Source: Lapidilactobacillus concavus DSM 17758 (lineage in GTDB: Bacteria > Bacillota > Bacilli > Lactobacillales > Lactobacillaceae). From it: a stretch of DNA of 64,000 bases. Position numbers and translations under genes: made by a program. Shown here in pieces: positions 34,864 to 43,122 of this stretch (position 1 is the first letter of the stretch; every line of letters begins with the position of its first letter). The notes under the pieces were generated by a model. The model worked only from the letters and a program-made list of their open reading frames with translations, was not told the DNA's origin and ran no database searches. The stretch lies in contig NZ_AZFX01000036.1 of NCBI RefSeq assembly GCF_001435835.1, positions 1 through 64,000 on the forward strand. Direction: 5' to 3'.

Positions 34864-36234
34864 ATGGTAAAATATTTCGGTACTGATGGGGTTCGCGGTG
34901 TTGCCAATAAGGAATTGACACCAGAATTAGCATTTAAATTGGGTCGTGCAGGTGGTTATGTTTTAACTCAGCACGCACAGGAGGTTGCTGATCGCGAAAA
35001 TACGGTGCCACGCGTCCTCGTTGCTCGTGATACACGTGCTTCTGGTCAATTACTTGAATATGCACTCGTCTCAGGTTTGTTGTCTGTTGGTATTGAAGTG
35101 CTTAAACTTGGGGTCATCACGACACCAGCCGTTGCTTATCTGGTTAAGGCGCAAGGTGCCGACGCCGGAATTATGATTTCTGCCTCACACAACCCTGCGG
35201 CAGATAATGGCATTAAGTTTTTCGGCCCAGACGGTTACAAACTGTTAGATAGCGAAGAAGAAGAAATTGAGAAGTATTTGGATGCCCCCGTTGATGAATT
35301 ACCACGTCCTGCAGCCGAAGGGTTGGGAACGGTTGACGATTATCCTGAAGCAGCACAGAAGTATTTACAATTCATTGAGCAGACTGTCTCTGACGAATTG
35401 ACCGGTGTGAAAGTTGTCTTGGATTCTGCCAACGGTGCCACCAGCAAGCTGGTGAATCGTTTATTTGCTGATTTGGATACTGATTTTCAAACCATTGCCA
35501 CCTCGCCAAATGGCCTTAATATTAATGATCACGTTGGATCAACTCATCCCGAGCAGTTAGCGGCTAAGGTCGTTGAAACTGGCGCGGATGTTGGCTTAGC
35601 TTTCGACGGAGATGGTGACCGTTGTATTGCGGTTGACGAACAGGGTAATATCATCGATGGTGATAAGATTATGTACATTCTTGGGACTTATTTCTCACAA
35701 CGTGGCCGCTTAAAGAATGACACGATCGTCACCACTGTTATGAGTAATATCGGTTTGTATAAGGCCATCAAAAAATCTGGGTTAAAGTCTGTTCAAACTC
35801 AAGTTGGTGACCGTTACGTTGTCGAAGAGATGCGTGCCCATGATTATAATCTGGGTGGTGAACAATCTGGTCACATCATCATTTTTGATTACCATAACAC
35901 TGGTGATGGCATGTTAACGGGAATTCAGCTGCTGAACATCATGAAACAAACAGGCAAGAAGCTCTCAGAATTAGCGGCCCCCGTTAAAACCTATCCACAA
36001 CGCTTGATCAATGTTAAAGTTAGTGATAAGAAACATTGGCGCGATCATGAAGCCATCGTTGCCGCCATCGACACGGTCGAGAAACAAATGGCTGGAGATG
36101 GTCGTGTACTCGTGCGTCCTAGCGGTACAGAGTCATTGTTACGTGTGATGGCCGAAGCACCCACACAAGAATTGGTGGATAACTACGTTGCACAAATCGT
36201 TGATGTCGTTCGTAACGAGATCGGCGTCGATTAA
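34864..36234 (+). CDS. glmM: Phosphoglucosamine mutase
   Basis: Converts glucosamine 6-phosphate to glucosamine 1-phosphate for UDP-GlcNAc and peptidoglycan. 456 residues from ATG 34864 (GGAGA upstream; an in-frame TTG directly before is not needed). Phosphoserine loop [12 protein letters not shown], metal loop AFDGDGDRC, sugar loop GGEQSGH, phosphate loop [13 protein letters not shown]. GlmM also binds and inhibits CdaA in related bacteria, which fits the operon. Confidence 0.97.
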   Translation: MVKYFGTDGVRGVANKELTPELAFKLGRAGGYVLTQHAQEVADRENTVPRVLVARDTRASGQLLEYALVSGLLSVGIEVLKLGVITTPAVAYLVKAQGADAGIMISASHNPAADNGIKFFGPDGYKLLDSEEEEIEKYLDAPVDELPRPAAEGLGTVDDYPEAAQKYLQFIEQTVSDELTGVKVVLDSANGATSKLVNRLFADLDTDFQTIATSPNGLNINDHVGSTHPEQLAAKVVETGADVGLAFDGDGDRCIAVDEQGNIIDGDKIMYILGTYFSQRGRLKNDTIVTTVMSNIGLYKAIKKSGLKSVQTQVGDRYVVEEMRAHDYNLGGEQSGHIIIFDYHNTGDGMLTGIQLLNIMKQTGKKLSELAAPVKTYPQRLINVKVSDKKHWRDHEAIVAAIDTVEKQMAGDGRVLVRPSGTESLLRVMAEAPTQELVDNYVAQIVDVVRNEIGVD

Positions 36235-36268
36235 CTAACTGCAACCATTAACTAAAATCAAACTCAGT

Positions 36269-36305
36269 AATCCTCTGTCATCAAATGATGACGGAGGATT
36301 TTTTG
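36269..36305 (+). terminator. Terminator of cdaA-cdaR-glmM
   Basis: AATCCTCTGTCATCA with TGATGACGGAGGATT (one mismatch), then TTTTT. It separates glmM from glmS. Confidence 0.9.
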
Positions 36306-36371
36306 GTGCTGTCGCAACTAACAAGTTAGGCTTGATTGTGGCATGAGGTGAGTTATCGACGTCATAATTAG

Positions 36372-36381
36372 ATAGACCAAT
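36372..36381 (+). promoter_or_regulatory. NagR-like operator half-site 1 upstream of glmS
   Basis: ATAGACCAAT, first of three exact copies before glmS (others at 36395-36404 and 36484-36493). It resembles half of the dre operators of GntR/HutC-family NagR regulators. Confidence 0.5.
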
Positions 36382-36394
36382 ATGGATTAACGAA

Positions 36395-36404
36395 ATAGAC
36401 CAAT
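36395..36404 (+). promoter_or_regulatory. NagR-like operator half-site 2 upstream of glmS
   Basis: ATAGACCAAT, 15 bases upstream of the -35 element. Confidence 0.5.
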
Positions 36405-36418
36405 TGATAATTTTCGTC

Positions 36419-36447
36419 TTGACATCGTTGCTATACAGTATTAAAAT
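36419..36447 (+). promoter_or_regulatory. glmS promoter
   Basis: Consensus -35 TTGACA (36419-36424), 17 bp, TAAAAT (36442-36447). The resulting leader is only about 60 bases, too short for a glmS ribozyme, and no ribozyme core is seen. Confidence 0.85.
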
Positions 36448-36476
36448 CGCATTTGTACTCATTTATCAAAGTTAAT

Positions 36477-36494
36477 AATTGATATAGACCAATT
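36477..36494 (+). promoter_or_regulatory. NagR-like operator, quasi-palindromic, at the glmS ribosome site
   Basis: AATTGATATAGACCAATT: left AATTGATAT and right AGACCAATT are inverted repeats at 7 of 9 positions. It includes the third ATAGACCAAT copy and lies between the promoter and the start codon. Confidence 0.6.
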
Positions 36495-36514
36495 ATCGGA
36501 AGGGCGACGAGATT

Positions 36515-38329
36515 ATGTGTGGAATTGTTGGAATTATTGGACTAACAGCAACGACTGAAGTTTTATTGAAAGGCTTGGAACGTTTGGAATACCGAGGCTA
36601 TGATTCTGCGGGTCTCTACGTTAACGATCAGAATGGTCACGATGATCTGATTAAAACTGTTGGCAAAATCGAAAATTTGCGTGCGGCAGTGGGTCATGAA
36701 ATTCAAGGCACAATCGGCATTGCACATACACGCTGGGCAACTCATGGCCAACCAAGTGTTGCCAACGCGCATCCTCAATTTTCTACCTCACGACGTTTTT
36801 ACCTGGTACATAATGGTGTCATCACGAACTACCATGAACTCAAGCAAACTTATTTAAAGGATACCGAGTTTGTGAGTCAGACTGACACAGAGGTGATTGT
36901 ACAGCTGGTGGCAGCATTTGTTGAACAAGAGGGGTTAACGACACAGGCAGCGTTTCAGAAGGCGCTGGGGCTGCTTGAAGGCTCATACGCGCTATTGCTA
37001 ATTGATAAGCAACAACCCGATACAATTTATGTCGGTAAGAATAAGAGTCCACTGCTGATTGGCGTGGCGGATGGCTTCAACCTGATTGCATCCGATGCCT
37101 TAGCGACCTATGATCAAACATCGACTTATTTGGAACTTCGTGATCAGGAAATAGCCTTAGTTACTTCAACGGATGTCGAGATATTGACATTGAATGGTGA
37201 AAAACAGACGCGTGAACCCATTACGATCACCATAGACGATTCTTCGGTCTCAAAAGGAAGTTATCCAACGTTTATGTTGAAAGAAATCGATGAACAGCCA
37301 GCTGTGATGCGACGAATTAGTCAAGCGTATTTAACCCCAGATGATCAGTCAATCATTGAAAAAAAGCTGTTGGACGCGTTAACGCAAGCTGACCGTCTCT
37401 ACTTCGTTGCGGCCGGTACGAGTTACCATGCTAGTTTGGTTGGTAAGCGATTGTTTGAGAAATATGCAGAGATTCCAGCTGAAGTTGCCGTTGCCAGTGA
37501 GTTTGGCTATCATTGGCCAATTCTATCGGCGCGGCCGTTCTTCATCTTCTTGTCGCAGAGTGGTGAGACTGCCGACAGTCGTCAGGTCATGATCGAGGCC
37601 AAGCGTCGTGGCCTACCTACGTTAGTCATGACCAATGTGGCTAACTCGACATTGGCGCGAGAAGCTGATTATGTGCTATTACTGCACGCCGGTCCGGAAA
37701 TTGCTGTTGCTTCAACGAAGGCTTATACTGCTCAGATTGCTGTTGAAGCAGTTTTAGCAAAATCACTGGGTGAGACTCGTGGACTCGAGATTGCGCAAAC
37801 CTTCGATCTCCGCCGACAATTAGCCATAGCAGCGACTGGAATGGAAGCCTTGGTTTCTGATCATGACGCTTGGGCACGACTGGCTCAGAACTATCTTGGC
37901 CAGCGGACGGATGCGTTCTATCTGGGTCGTGGGATTGATTACGATGTCAGTCTCGAAGCAGCGTTGAAGTTGAAGGAAATTTCGTATGTACACACCGAAG
38001 GCTTCGCAGCGGGTGAGTTGAAACACGGGACAATTGCCTTGATCGAAACTGGCGTACCAGTGATCGTGTTTATTACCGAGTCAGAAACGGCTGCCCACAC
38101 GCGCGGCAATGTTCAAGAAGTTCGCGCACGTGGGGCGAACGTTTTAGTTATTGCATCGAAAGTGTGTCAGGAGGCCACCGATCAGGTTGTTTTACCCACA
38201 CTAACGACGGAATTGATGCCTTTGTTAACTGGCGTCTGCGGGCAACTCCTTGCCTATTTTGCCACGATCCAGCGTGGCCTCAATGTCGATCAACCGCGTA
38301 ACCTCGCTAAGAGTGTGACTGTCGAGTAA
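36515..38329 (+). CDS. glmS: Glutamine-fructose-6-phosphate aminotransferase
   Basis: Forms glucosamine 6-phosphate from fructose 6-phosphate and glutamine, the committed step of amino sugar synthesis. 604 residues. Cys2 is the glutaminase nucleophile (MCGIVGIIG), with HTRWATHG and NGVITNY motifs; two SIS isomerase domains follow (AAGTSYHAS, LSQSGETADS, and the second with GRGIDYDVSLEAALKLKEISYVHTEGF). Ends LAKSVTVE as the family does. AGGGCGA upstream. The amino sugar then passes to GlmM next door. Confidence 0.97.
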   Translation: MCGIVGIIGLTATTEVLLKGLERLEYRGYDSAGLYVNDQNGHDDLIKTVGKIENLRAAVGHEIQGTIGIAHTRWATHGQPSVANAHPQFSTSRRFYLVHNGVITNYHELKQTYLKDTEFVSQTDTEVIVQLVAAFVEQEGLTTQAAFQKALGLLEGSYALLLIDKQQPDTIYVGKNKSPLLIGVADGFNLIASDALATYDQTSTYLELRDQEIALVTSTDVEILTLNGEKQTREPITITIDDSSVSKGSYPTFMLKEIDEQPAVMRRISQAYLTPDDQSIIEKKLLDALTQADRLYFVAAGTSYHASLVGKRLFEKYAEIPAEVAVASEFGYHWPILSARPFFIFLSQSGETADSRQVMIEAKRRGLPTLVMTNVANSTLAREADYVLLLHAGPEIAVASTKAYTAQIAVEAVLAKSLGETRGLEIAQTFDLRRQLAIAATGMEALVSDHDAWARLAQNYLGQRTDAFYLGRGIDYDVSLEAALKLKEISYVHTEGFAAGELKHGTIALIETGVPVIVFITESETAAHTRGNVQEVRARGANVLVIASKVCQEATDQVVLPTLTTELMPLLTGVCGQLLAYFATIQRGLNVDQPRNLAKSVTVE

Positions 38330-38425
38330 TAGGCGAAATAATTGCGTGTGACGCGAATCAAGACTGATCAATTTTTCGAGCGCATGATTATTGATGATTG
38401 ATTTTAATTTTAGGAGACGCTATTT

Positions 38426-38457
38426 AAAAAGTGATGACGATTTTGTCATCACTTTTT
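38426..38457 (+). terminator. Terminator of glmS
   Basis: AAAAAGTGATGAC (38426-38438) with GTCATCACTTTTT (38445-38457), perfect 13-bp stem. Confidence 0.92.
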
Positions 38458-38603
38458 GTGCTTCTTCAGTTCTGATTCGTGCTATTTTGGCTGTCGGCGA
38501 CTTGAGGTGGCCACACGATTTGCAAACATTTCTGGTTTTTCACTGTACATTTTCAGACAATCCAGTAAAATGAAACGTAAAGATAAACGTTTGGGAGAAA
38601 TCA

Positions 38604-39479
38604 ATGAAAACAGCTGTTTTAACGGATAGTGCTTCTTATTTGACGCCTGAGGAAGCAAAGGCAATGAACGTCACGATGTTACCAATCACAGTTATTTTTG
38701 GTGAAGAGCAGTTTCTTGAAAATGTCAGCATTACCTCGCCGGAATTTTATCGGCGTTTACACGAAGAACAGCAATTACCGTCGACTGCGCAGATCACGAT
38801 GCATCAAATGCAGGGTGCTTTTGATGAGCTTAGTGCTGCCGGTTACGACGAAGTCATCTGTATTAATCTATCGAGTGGTATCACCACTTTTTATGAAAAT
38901 CTTTGTGCCTACGCACCGACTGTGACTGAAATTAAGGTTTATCCTTTCGATTCGCGTAAGGCGAGTGCTGGAGAGGCTGACTTAGTCCGTTATGCGCAAT
39001 ATTTGGTTGAACAGGGTGAACACGCCGAAGAAATTATGCCTAAATTGCTTGCGCTGCGGGAAACAATCGATTTGGATTTTATTGTCGACAATCTTTCTCA
39101 TCTCTTGCGAACTGGTCGGATTTCAAATACGAGTGCATTGCTGGGAAATTTGTTGCAGATGAAGCCGATGATCACTTTTGATGAGGCGGGCAAATTAGTT
39201 GTGAAGGGTAAGGAGCGGACGATGCGCCGTGCCTTTGCTCACGCGCTGGCTGACTTTGAGGCTGCACAAGCCGCTGCCGATTATCCCCTTCAAGTAACAG
39301 TCATTGATGGTAATTCACCTGCACAGTCTGAGCAATGGACCGCTAAACTACGAGAATTACAACCCGACTTAACGGTGATTCAGAGCCACATCGGCCCGAC
39401 ACTTGGTGTCCATGTTGGTGAAGGCGTCATGGGACTACTGTGGTCACGTGACTGGCGCAAAGAATTAGAAAAGAAGTGA
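38604..39479 (+). CDS. DegV-family fatty-acid-binding protein
   Basis: 291 residues with the EDD/DegV fold: AVLTDSASYLT at the start, PSTAQIT, LSSGITTFYENL, and the lipid pocket region FIVDNLSHLLRTGRISNTSALLGNLLQMKPMI. Proteins of this family (FakB) present fatty acids to the FakA kinase for phospholipid synthesis. No fakA is in the window. GGGAG upstream of ATG. First of four tightly spaced plus-strand genes to 41639. Confidence 0.92.
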   Translation: MKTAVLTDSASYLTPEEAKAMNVTMLPITVIFGEEQFLENVSITSPEFYRRLHEEQQLPSTAQITMHQMQGAFDELSAAGYDEVICINLSSGITTFYENLCAYAPTVTEIKVYPFDSRKASAGEADLVRYAQYLVEQGEHAEEIMPKLLALRETIDLDFIVDNLSHLLRTGRISNTSALLGNLLQMKPMITFDEAGKLVVKGKERTMRRAFAHALADFEAAQAAADYPLQVTVIDGNSPAQSEQWTAKLRELQPDLTVIQSHIGPTLGVHVGEGVMGLLWSRDWRKELEKK

Positions 39480-39485
39480 GACGTC

Positions 39486-40064
39486 ATGTTTAGTTATCGC
39501 GTCGATGACGAAATTAGCCTGGTGCTACCACGTGTGATCGATGCCCAGTCGGTTTTTGAGTTGATTAAAAAAAACGAAGCTTATTTAGCCGAATGGCTAC
39601 CTTGGCCGCGGCAGCTTGATTCCGTTGCGGCCGAAGCGGACATATTTCGGGAACAGCTCCGGCTTTTTGCTGACGGTCGCAGTTTAAATTTGCTGCTTTG
39701 GTTTCATGGTGAAATTGTGGGTTGTCTCAGTTTGAACACGATTCATGCGGAGACGCAATCGGCAGATATTGGCTATTGGCTTGCTCAAGATAAACAAGGA
39801 TATGGCATCATGCATCGCAGTTTGCTAGCGTTGTTCGAGATCAGTTTCGGTGAATATGGGTTAGAAAAACTGATGATTGCTGCTGCAACTGGTAATCAGC
39901 CAAGCAATGCGGTCATTCGCCATGCTGGGTTTCATTTCGATGGCGTGAATCGGCGCGCCGAAAAACTTGAACGCGGTTGGGTCGACCATAATTGGTATTC
40001 GCTGCTGAAATCGGAGTGGCTGGAATTGGCGACAGCGGTTCATGACGAGTCACGGAAAAATTAA
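39486..40064 (+). CDS. GNAT acetyltransferase, RimJ/RimL type
   Basis: 192 residues. The RimL-like pattern PRVIDAQSVFELIKKNEAYLAEWLPW at the start and IGYWLAQDKQGYGIMHRSLLALFEISFGEYGLEKL with the AAATGNQPSNAVIRHAGFHFDG end are typical of acetyltransferases that modify ribosomal proteins or small amines. The specific target is unknown. It starts 6 bases after degV. Confidence 0.88.
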   Translation: MFSYRVDDEISLVLPRVIDAQSVFELIKKNEAYLAEWLPWPRQLDSVAAEADIFREQLRLFADGRSLNLLLWFHGEIVGCLSLNTIHAETQSADIGYWLAQDKQGYGIMHRSLLALFEISFGEYGLEKLMIAAATGNQPSNAVIRHAGFHFDGVNRRAEKLERGWVDHNWYSLLKSEWLELATAVHDESRKN

Positions 40065-40098
40065 TGCTTATTAAATCAACGAAGGAGTGTTCAGATTC

Positions 40099-40902
40099 AT
40101 GATTAAATTAGTCGCAATTGATATGGACGGTACCTTACTCAACTCGCAGCATGTGATTGCACCACAAAATATTCAGGTGATCAAAGCTGCTAGTGCACGT
40201 GGGGTCAAGATTGTACTCTCAACCGGCCGACCCTTATCAGGATTGCGTGCAGAATTGAAAACTTTGGGCATTACGGATGAAGACCAGTATGTGGTGGCCT
40301 TCAACGGCTCGTTAGTTCAGAGCGTGACGGGACAAGTCTTGTCCAGTACGACGTTTAGCTATGACGATTATTTAGATCTCGTGGCGCTCTCGAAAGCCTA
40401 CGATCTCTCGCTATGTATCGAAAACAACGATGCGATCTATACGACGAGTCATAATCTGAATCACACGATTGCCGCGGAGTCTTATTTATTGAATCTGCCG
40501 TTGAAGATTCGTGATTTAGCCGAGATTCCTCACGATTTACGGATGCCTAAATGCATGTTCATTGATGATCCTGAAAAAATCGATCGCCTCTTAGCCGAAC
40601 TGGATCCTGCATTAACAACGCGCTTCAATTTCTTACGGTCTGATGCGAACTATATCGATGTAATGCCTAAGGCGGCTACGAAAGGGACAGGGCTGGCCTA
40701 CTTAACCGATTATCTGAAGATCAAACCAGCAGACGTGATGGCGATTGGCGATCAGCACAATGATTTAGCCATGCTCGACTTCGCTGGAACAGCAGTTGCG
40801 ATGGGAAATGGCATTCCTGAAGTTAAAAAAATTGCCGATTTCGTGACCGGCGTCAATGATGACGGTGGTGTTGCACAAGCTATCGAAAAGATGCTCGCTT
40901 GA
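40099..40902 (+). CDS. Cof-type HAD-IIB family phosphatase (YidA-like)
   Basis: 267 residues from ATG 40099 (GAAGGAG upstream; the in-frame GTG at 40087 overlaps that site). Motif I AIDMDGTLLNS, motif II LSTGRPLSG, Lys in MPKAATKGTGL, motif IV GDQHNDLAMLDFAG, then AMGNGIPEVK. This is the sugar phosphatase YidA pattern. Its stop overlaps the sfsA start (TGATG). Paralogue of the gene at 5169-5945. Confidence 0.92.
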   Translation: MIKLVAIDMDGTLLNSQHVIAPQNIQVIKAASARGVKIVLSTGRPLSGLRAELKTLGITDEDQYVVAFNGSLVQSVTGQVLSSTTFSYDDYLDLVALSKAYDLSLCIENNDAIYTTSHNLNHTIAAESYLLNLPLKIRDLAEIPHDLRMPKCMFIDDPEKIDRLLAELDPALTTRFNFLRSDANYIDVMPKAATKGTGLAYLTDYLKIKPADVMAIGDQHNDLAMLDFAGTAVAMGNGIPEVKKIADFVTGVNDDGGVAQAIEKMLA

Positions 40903-41639
40903 TGAAGTATCCTGAGGTTAGTTTGGCGACTTTTGTGAGTCGTCCGAATCGTTTTATTGCGATTTGCCAGCAAGGTGAACAATCTTTAACCGTCCATGTG
41001 AAGAACACAGGAAAGTGTCGGGAGCTCCTGATTTCAGGCGTAATCGTGGCTTTGACCCACTCACACGCGCCGCAACGAAAGACAGCCTATGATTTGATCG
41101 CAGTGAATAAAGCAGGCAACTGGATCAACATTGATTCGCAGGTGCCTAATGATTTAGCTGCGTTAGGTTTAACAAGTGGGCAGATTCAACTGCCATATCC
41201 TGCATCCGTTAAGCATGTTCGAAGAGAAGTTGTCTATGGAGACTCGCGGTTAGATCTGGCGGGTGAATTCAGTGACGAGCGACCATATTTTGTCGAAGTT
41301 AAAGGCGTGACACTTGAGCAAGATGGTCTGGCGGCATTTCCCGATGCCATCACAACTCGAGGTCTTAAACATGTGCATACACTGATGCAAGCACAACTTG
41401 ATGGCTACCAAGCGTTTTTACTTTTTGTCGTGCAAATGAGCGGTATGCGAAAGATGACGATCAATACCAATTTGCAACCTGAGTTAACGGCCGCCATTGC
41501 CACAGCGCAGGCGGCGGGTGTGCAAGTTGTTGCCTATGATTGTTTTGTGGCGCCTGAGCTGATCGAGTTACGACAACCAATTGCTTTTGATTTAGCCGCA
41601 CCATTTTCTCAAGAGCCACAGCCTCATGAAAATATTTAG
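40902..41639 (+). CDS. sfsA: SfsA-family DNA-binding/nuclease protein
   Basis: 245 residues from ATG 40902, overlapping the HAD stop. Motifs: FVSRPNRFIA, HVKNTGKCRELL, QVPNDL, and the nuclease-like YFVEVKGVTLE...FPDAITTRGLKHVHTL with PD-(D/E)xK-type residues, the SfsA signature. First described as a sugar fermentation stimulation protein; the core is a nuclease fold. The role here is unknown. Confidence 0.95.
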   Translation: MKYPEVSLATFVSRPNRFIAICQQGEQSLTVHVKNTGKCRELLISGVIVALTHSHAPQRKTAYDLIAVNKAGNWINIDSQVPNDLAALGLTSGQIQLPYPASVKHVRREVVYGDSRLDLAGEFSDERPYFVEVKGVTLEQDGLAAFPDAITTRGLKHVHTLMQAQLDGYQAFLLFVVQMSGMRKMTINTNLQPELTAAIATAQAAGVQVVAYDCFVAPELIELRQPIAFDLAAPFSQEPQPHENI

Positions 41640-41648
41640 AAAAATCGC

Positions 41649-41677
41649 TTGACTTTAGAACGTTAAATGTCTATTCT
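41649..41677 (+). promoter_or_regulatory. Promoter of the Tyr-leader unit
   Basis: TTGACT (41649-41654), 17 bp, TATTCT (41672-41677); predicted start near 41684, 25 bases before the leader ATG. Confidence 0.75.
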
Positions 41678-41708
41678 AAGAACATACTAAGTTTGTGGAG
41701 TGATTTAA

Positions 41709-41768
41709 ATGAGAACATTTAATCGAACACAACTGAATAACACGTATTACTACGGCTATTACGGATAG
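41709..41768 (+). CDS. Tyr-rich leader peptide, 19 residues
   Basis: ATG 41709 to TAG 41766-41768 encodes MRTFNRTQLNNTYYYGYYG. GGAG is at 41697-41700, 8 bases upstream, a proper ribosome site. Five of the last seven codons are Tyr (TAT, TAC, TAC, then TAT, TAC after a Gly). It aligns without gaps to the Phe-rich leader at 43063-43122 (shared MR, QLNN, then an aromatic-aromatic-aromatic-Gly-aromatic-aromatic block) and has the same ribosome site sequence GGAGTGATTT. Its job is very probably to sense charged tRNA-Tyr by ribosome stalling, controlling the downstream hairpins. This is a transcription attenuator reading by inference from architecture. Confidence 0.9.
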   Translation: MRTFNRTQLNNTYYYGYYG

Positions 41769-41890
41769 CGGTTTGTATCATTAAGGATGCAAGCCGCCTC
41801 GAGGTTTGTATCCATGATGGTCGCAGTTAATTTTTGCGCATTAACCACGCGCATTAACCACATGGAGAGAATAATTCCATGTGGTTTTTA
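41769..41890 (+). promoter_or_regulatory. Attenuator (alternative hairpins and terminator) for tyrosine-linked unit
   Basis: Segment 1 CGGTTTGTATC (41769-41779) starts right after the leader stop. It pairs with segment 2 GGATGCAAGCCG (41785-41796). Segment 2 can instead pair with segment 3 (GGTTTGTATCC, 41803-41813). The end of segment 3 (TCCATGATGGT, 41811-41821) can pair with segment 4 (ACCACATGGA, 41857-41866), which is the left arm of the terminator AACCACATGGA/TCCATGTGGTT (41856-41866 with 41876-41886) followed by TTTTT. So 1:2 permits antiterminator 3:4; 2:3 permits terminator 4:5. Confidence 0.82.
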
Positions 41891-41913
41891 ATTTACCTAG
41901 GTAGAATTAAATT

Positions 41914-41953
41914 GGCCAGCCACAGGAATGATTTTCTCTGTGACTGGCCTTTT
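41914..41953 (+). terminator. Second terminator-like hairpin before binding-protein gene
   Basis: GGCCAG-C-CACAG (41914-41925) with CTGTG-A-CTGGCC (41938-41949), then TTTT. It lies 19 bases before the GGAGG of the downstream gene. A similar hairpin occupies the same place in the Phe unit (43260-43298). Confidence 0.7.
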
Positions 41954-41984
41954 GCGTCGTGTGATAAAAAATGGAGGAAGTAAA

Positions 41985-42959
41985 ATGATGAAAAAAACGA
42001 TTTTGAAGAAAGCTTTATTAATGGGATTAAGCACAATTGCTGCGGTCACCTTACTCGCGGGTTGCTCGAGTAAGAAATCAGAGAGTGACGGCAAGATCAA
42101 AATTGGTATCTTACAATTGATTGACCAAAGTGCCTTAGACGAAGCACGTAAAGGGTTCACAAGCGAATTGAAGTCTACAGGGTACGTTGATGGCAAGAAC
42201 ATCAAGATTGATTACGTCAATGCTGAAGGTGACCAATCCAATCTGAAGACGATGAGTGAGCGGCTTGCACGTGATAAAAACGTCCTAAACCTTGCTATTG
42301 CGACGCCTGCCGCTCAGGCGATGATGACGGCTGATCAGAAGACACCACTGCTTTTCACGGCGATCACAGATCCAGTTAATGCGGGTTTGGTTAACAGCTT
42401 TGCAAAGCCAAACAAGAATGCGACCGGTGTTACCGATAGTGTTCCAGTTGAAAGTCAGCTCGATTTGTTATTACAGCTTTTCCCTAAGACAAAGACGATT
42501 GGCTTGCTTTACAATGCAGCAGAACCAAATTCTGTTGTTCAGATCAAACAAGCACAGAAGATCATTAAGAAAAAGGGACTCGCGTTTAAGGCACGGACAG
42601 TTGCAACAACGAATGATGTTGAGCAAGCAACCGCTAGTTTAGCTAAACAAGTGGATGCCATCTACATTCCTGCAGACAACGTTCTGACAGCAGCAATGGC
42701 AACTGTTGGCAAGGTTTCTGAGAATACAAAGACACCTGTTATCCCAGCAACGCTACCAATGGTTAAATTAGGTGGGGTTGCAACGCGTGGTATTGATTAC
42801 AACTTGCTCGGTCGTCAAACTGCCAAGATGGCAATCAAGATCATCAAGAAGCAAAAGACGGTTAAACAATTACCAGTTGAAAAACCTGCAGAAGTCAAGC
42901 TAGGCTTCAATGATCAGTTGGCCAAATTGTTCAAGATTGACCAGAGCAAATTTAAGTAA
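41985..42959 (+). CDS. ABC importer substrate-binding lipoprotein 1 (aromatic amino acid, probably Tyr)
   Basis: 324 residues from ATG 41985 (GGAGG 7 bases upstream). Signal peptide and lipobox LAGC (Cys27). The mature part is an ABC_sub_bind-type two-lobe protein: KIGILQLIDQSALDEARKGF, INAEGDQSNLKTM-like, ATPAAQAM, PLLFTAITDPVNAGLV, YNAAEPNSVVQIKQA, and TNDVEQATASL. It is closely similar to binding protein 2 at 43317. Family members with a neighbouring permease and ATPase are the predicted TrpXYP tryptophan importers. The Tyr codons of its leader point to tyrosine as ligand or signal. It has no permease gene of its own in its unit, and I see no terminator after it. Confidence 0.88.
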   Translation: MMKKTILKKALLMGLSTIAAVTLLAGCSSKKSESDGKIKIGILQLIDQSALDEARKGFTSELKSTGYVDGKNIKIDYVNAEGDQSNLKTMSERLARDKNVLNLAIATPAAQAMMTADQKTPLLFTAITDPVNAGLVNSFAKPNKNATGVTDSVPVESQLDLLLQLFPKTKTIGLLYNAAEPNSVVQIKQAQKIIKKKGLAFKARTVATTNDVEQATASLAKQVDAIYIPADNVLTAAMATVGKVSENTKTPVIPATLPMVKLGGVATRGIDYNLLGRQTAKMAIKIIKKQKTVKQLPVEKPAEVKLGFNDQLAKLFKIDQSKFK

Positions 42960-43002
42960 AACAGACTGATTTACTGATCGATGCAAAAAATAAAATTTTG
43001 AC

Positions 43003-43031
43003 TTGATTTTTGGATATTCCTCATCTATGAT
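43003..43031 (+). promoter_or_regulatory. Promoter of the Phe-leader unit
   Basis: TTGATT (43003-43008), 17 bp, TATGAT (43026-43031), 31 bases before the leader ATG. Readthrough from the Tyr unit is also possible. Confidence 0.65.
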
Positions 43032-43062
43032 GAGAAGCATAGTAAAAACTGGAGTGATTTGA

Positions 43063-43122
43063 ATGAGAAACGATTCAAAACCACAATTAAACAACAGCTT
43101 TTTCTTCGGCTTCTTTAGATAG
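43063..43122 (+). CDS. Phe-rich leader peptide, 19 residues
   Basis: ATG 43063 to TAG 43120-43122 encodes MRNDSKPQLNNSFFFGFFR. GGAG is at 43051-43054, 8 bases upstream. Five of seven codons near the end are Phe (TTT, TTC, TTC, then TTC, TTT after a Gly). Each aromatic codon sits at the same place as a Tyr codon in the first leader. Read as the sensor of charged tRNA-Phe. Confidence 0.9.
   Translation: MRNDSKPQLNNSFFFGFFR

Noticed and set aside
36448..36514. glmS ribozyme
   Set aside because: The leader from the strong promoter is only about 60 bases and no ribozyme core or cleavage context was seen.
41640..41984. T-box riboswitch before the importer
   Set aside because: No GGTGG-N-ACCGCG antiterminator core or specifier loop; the leader ORF and exclusive hairpins explain the region better.
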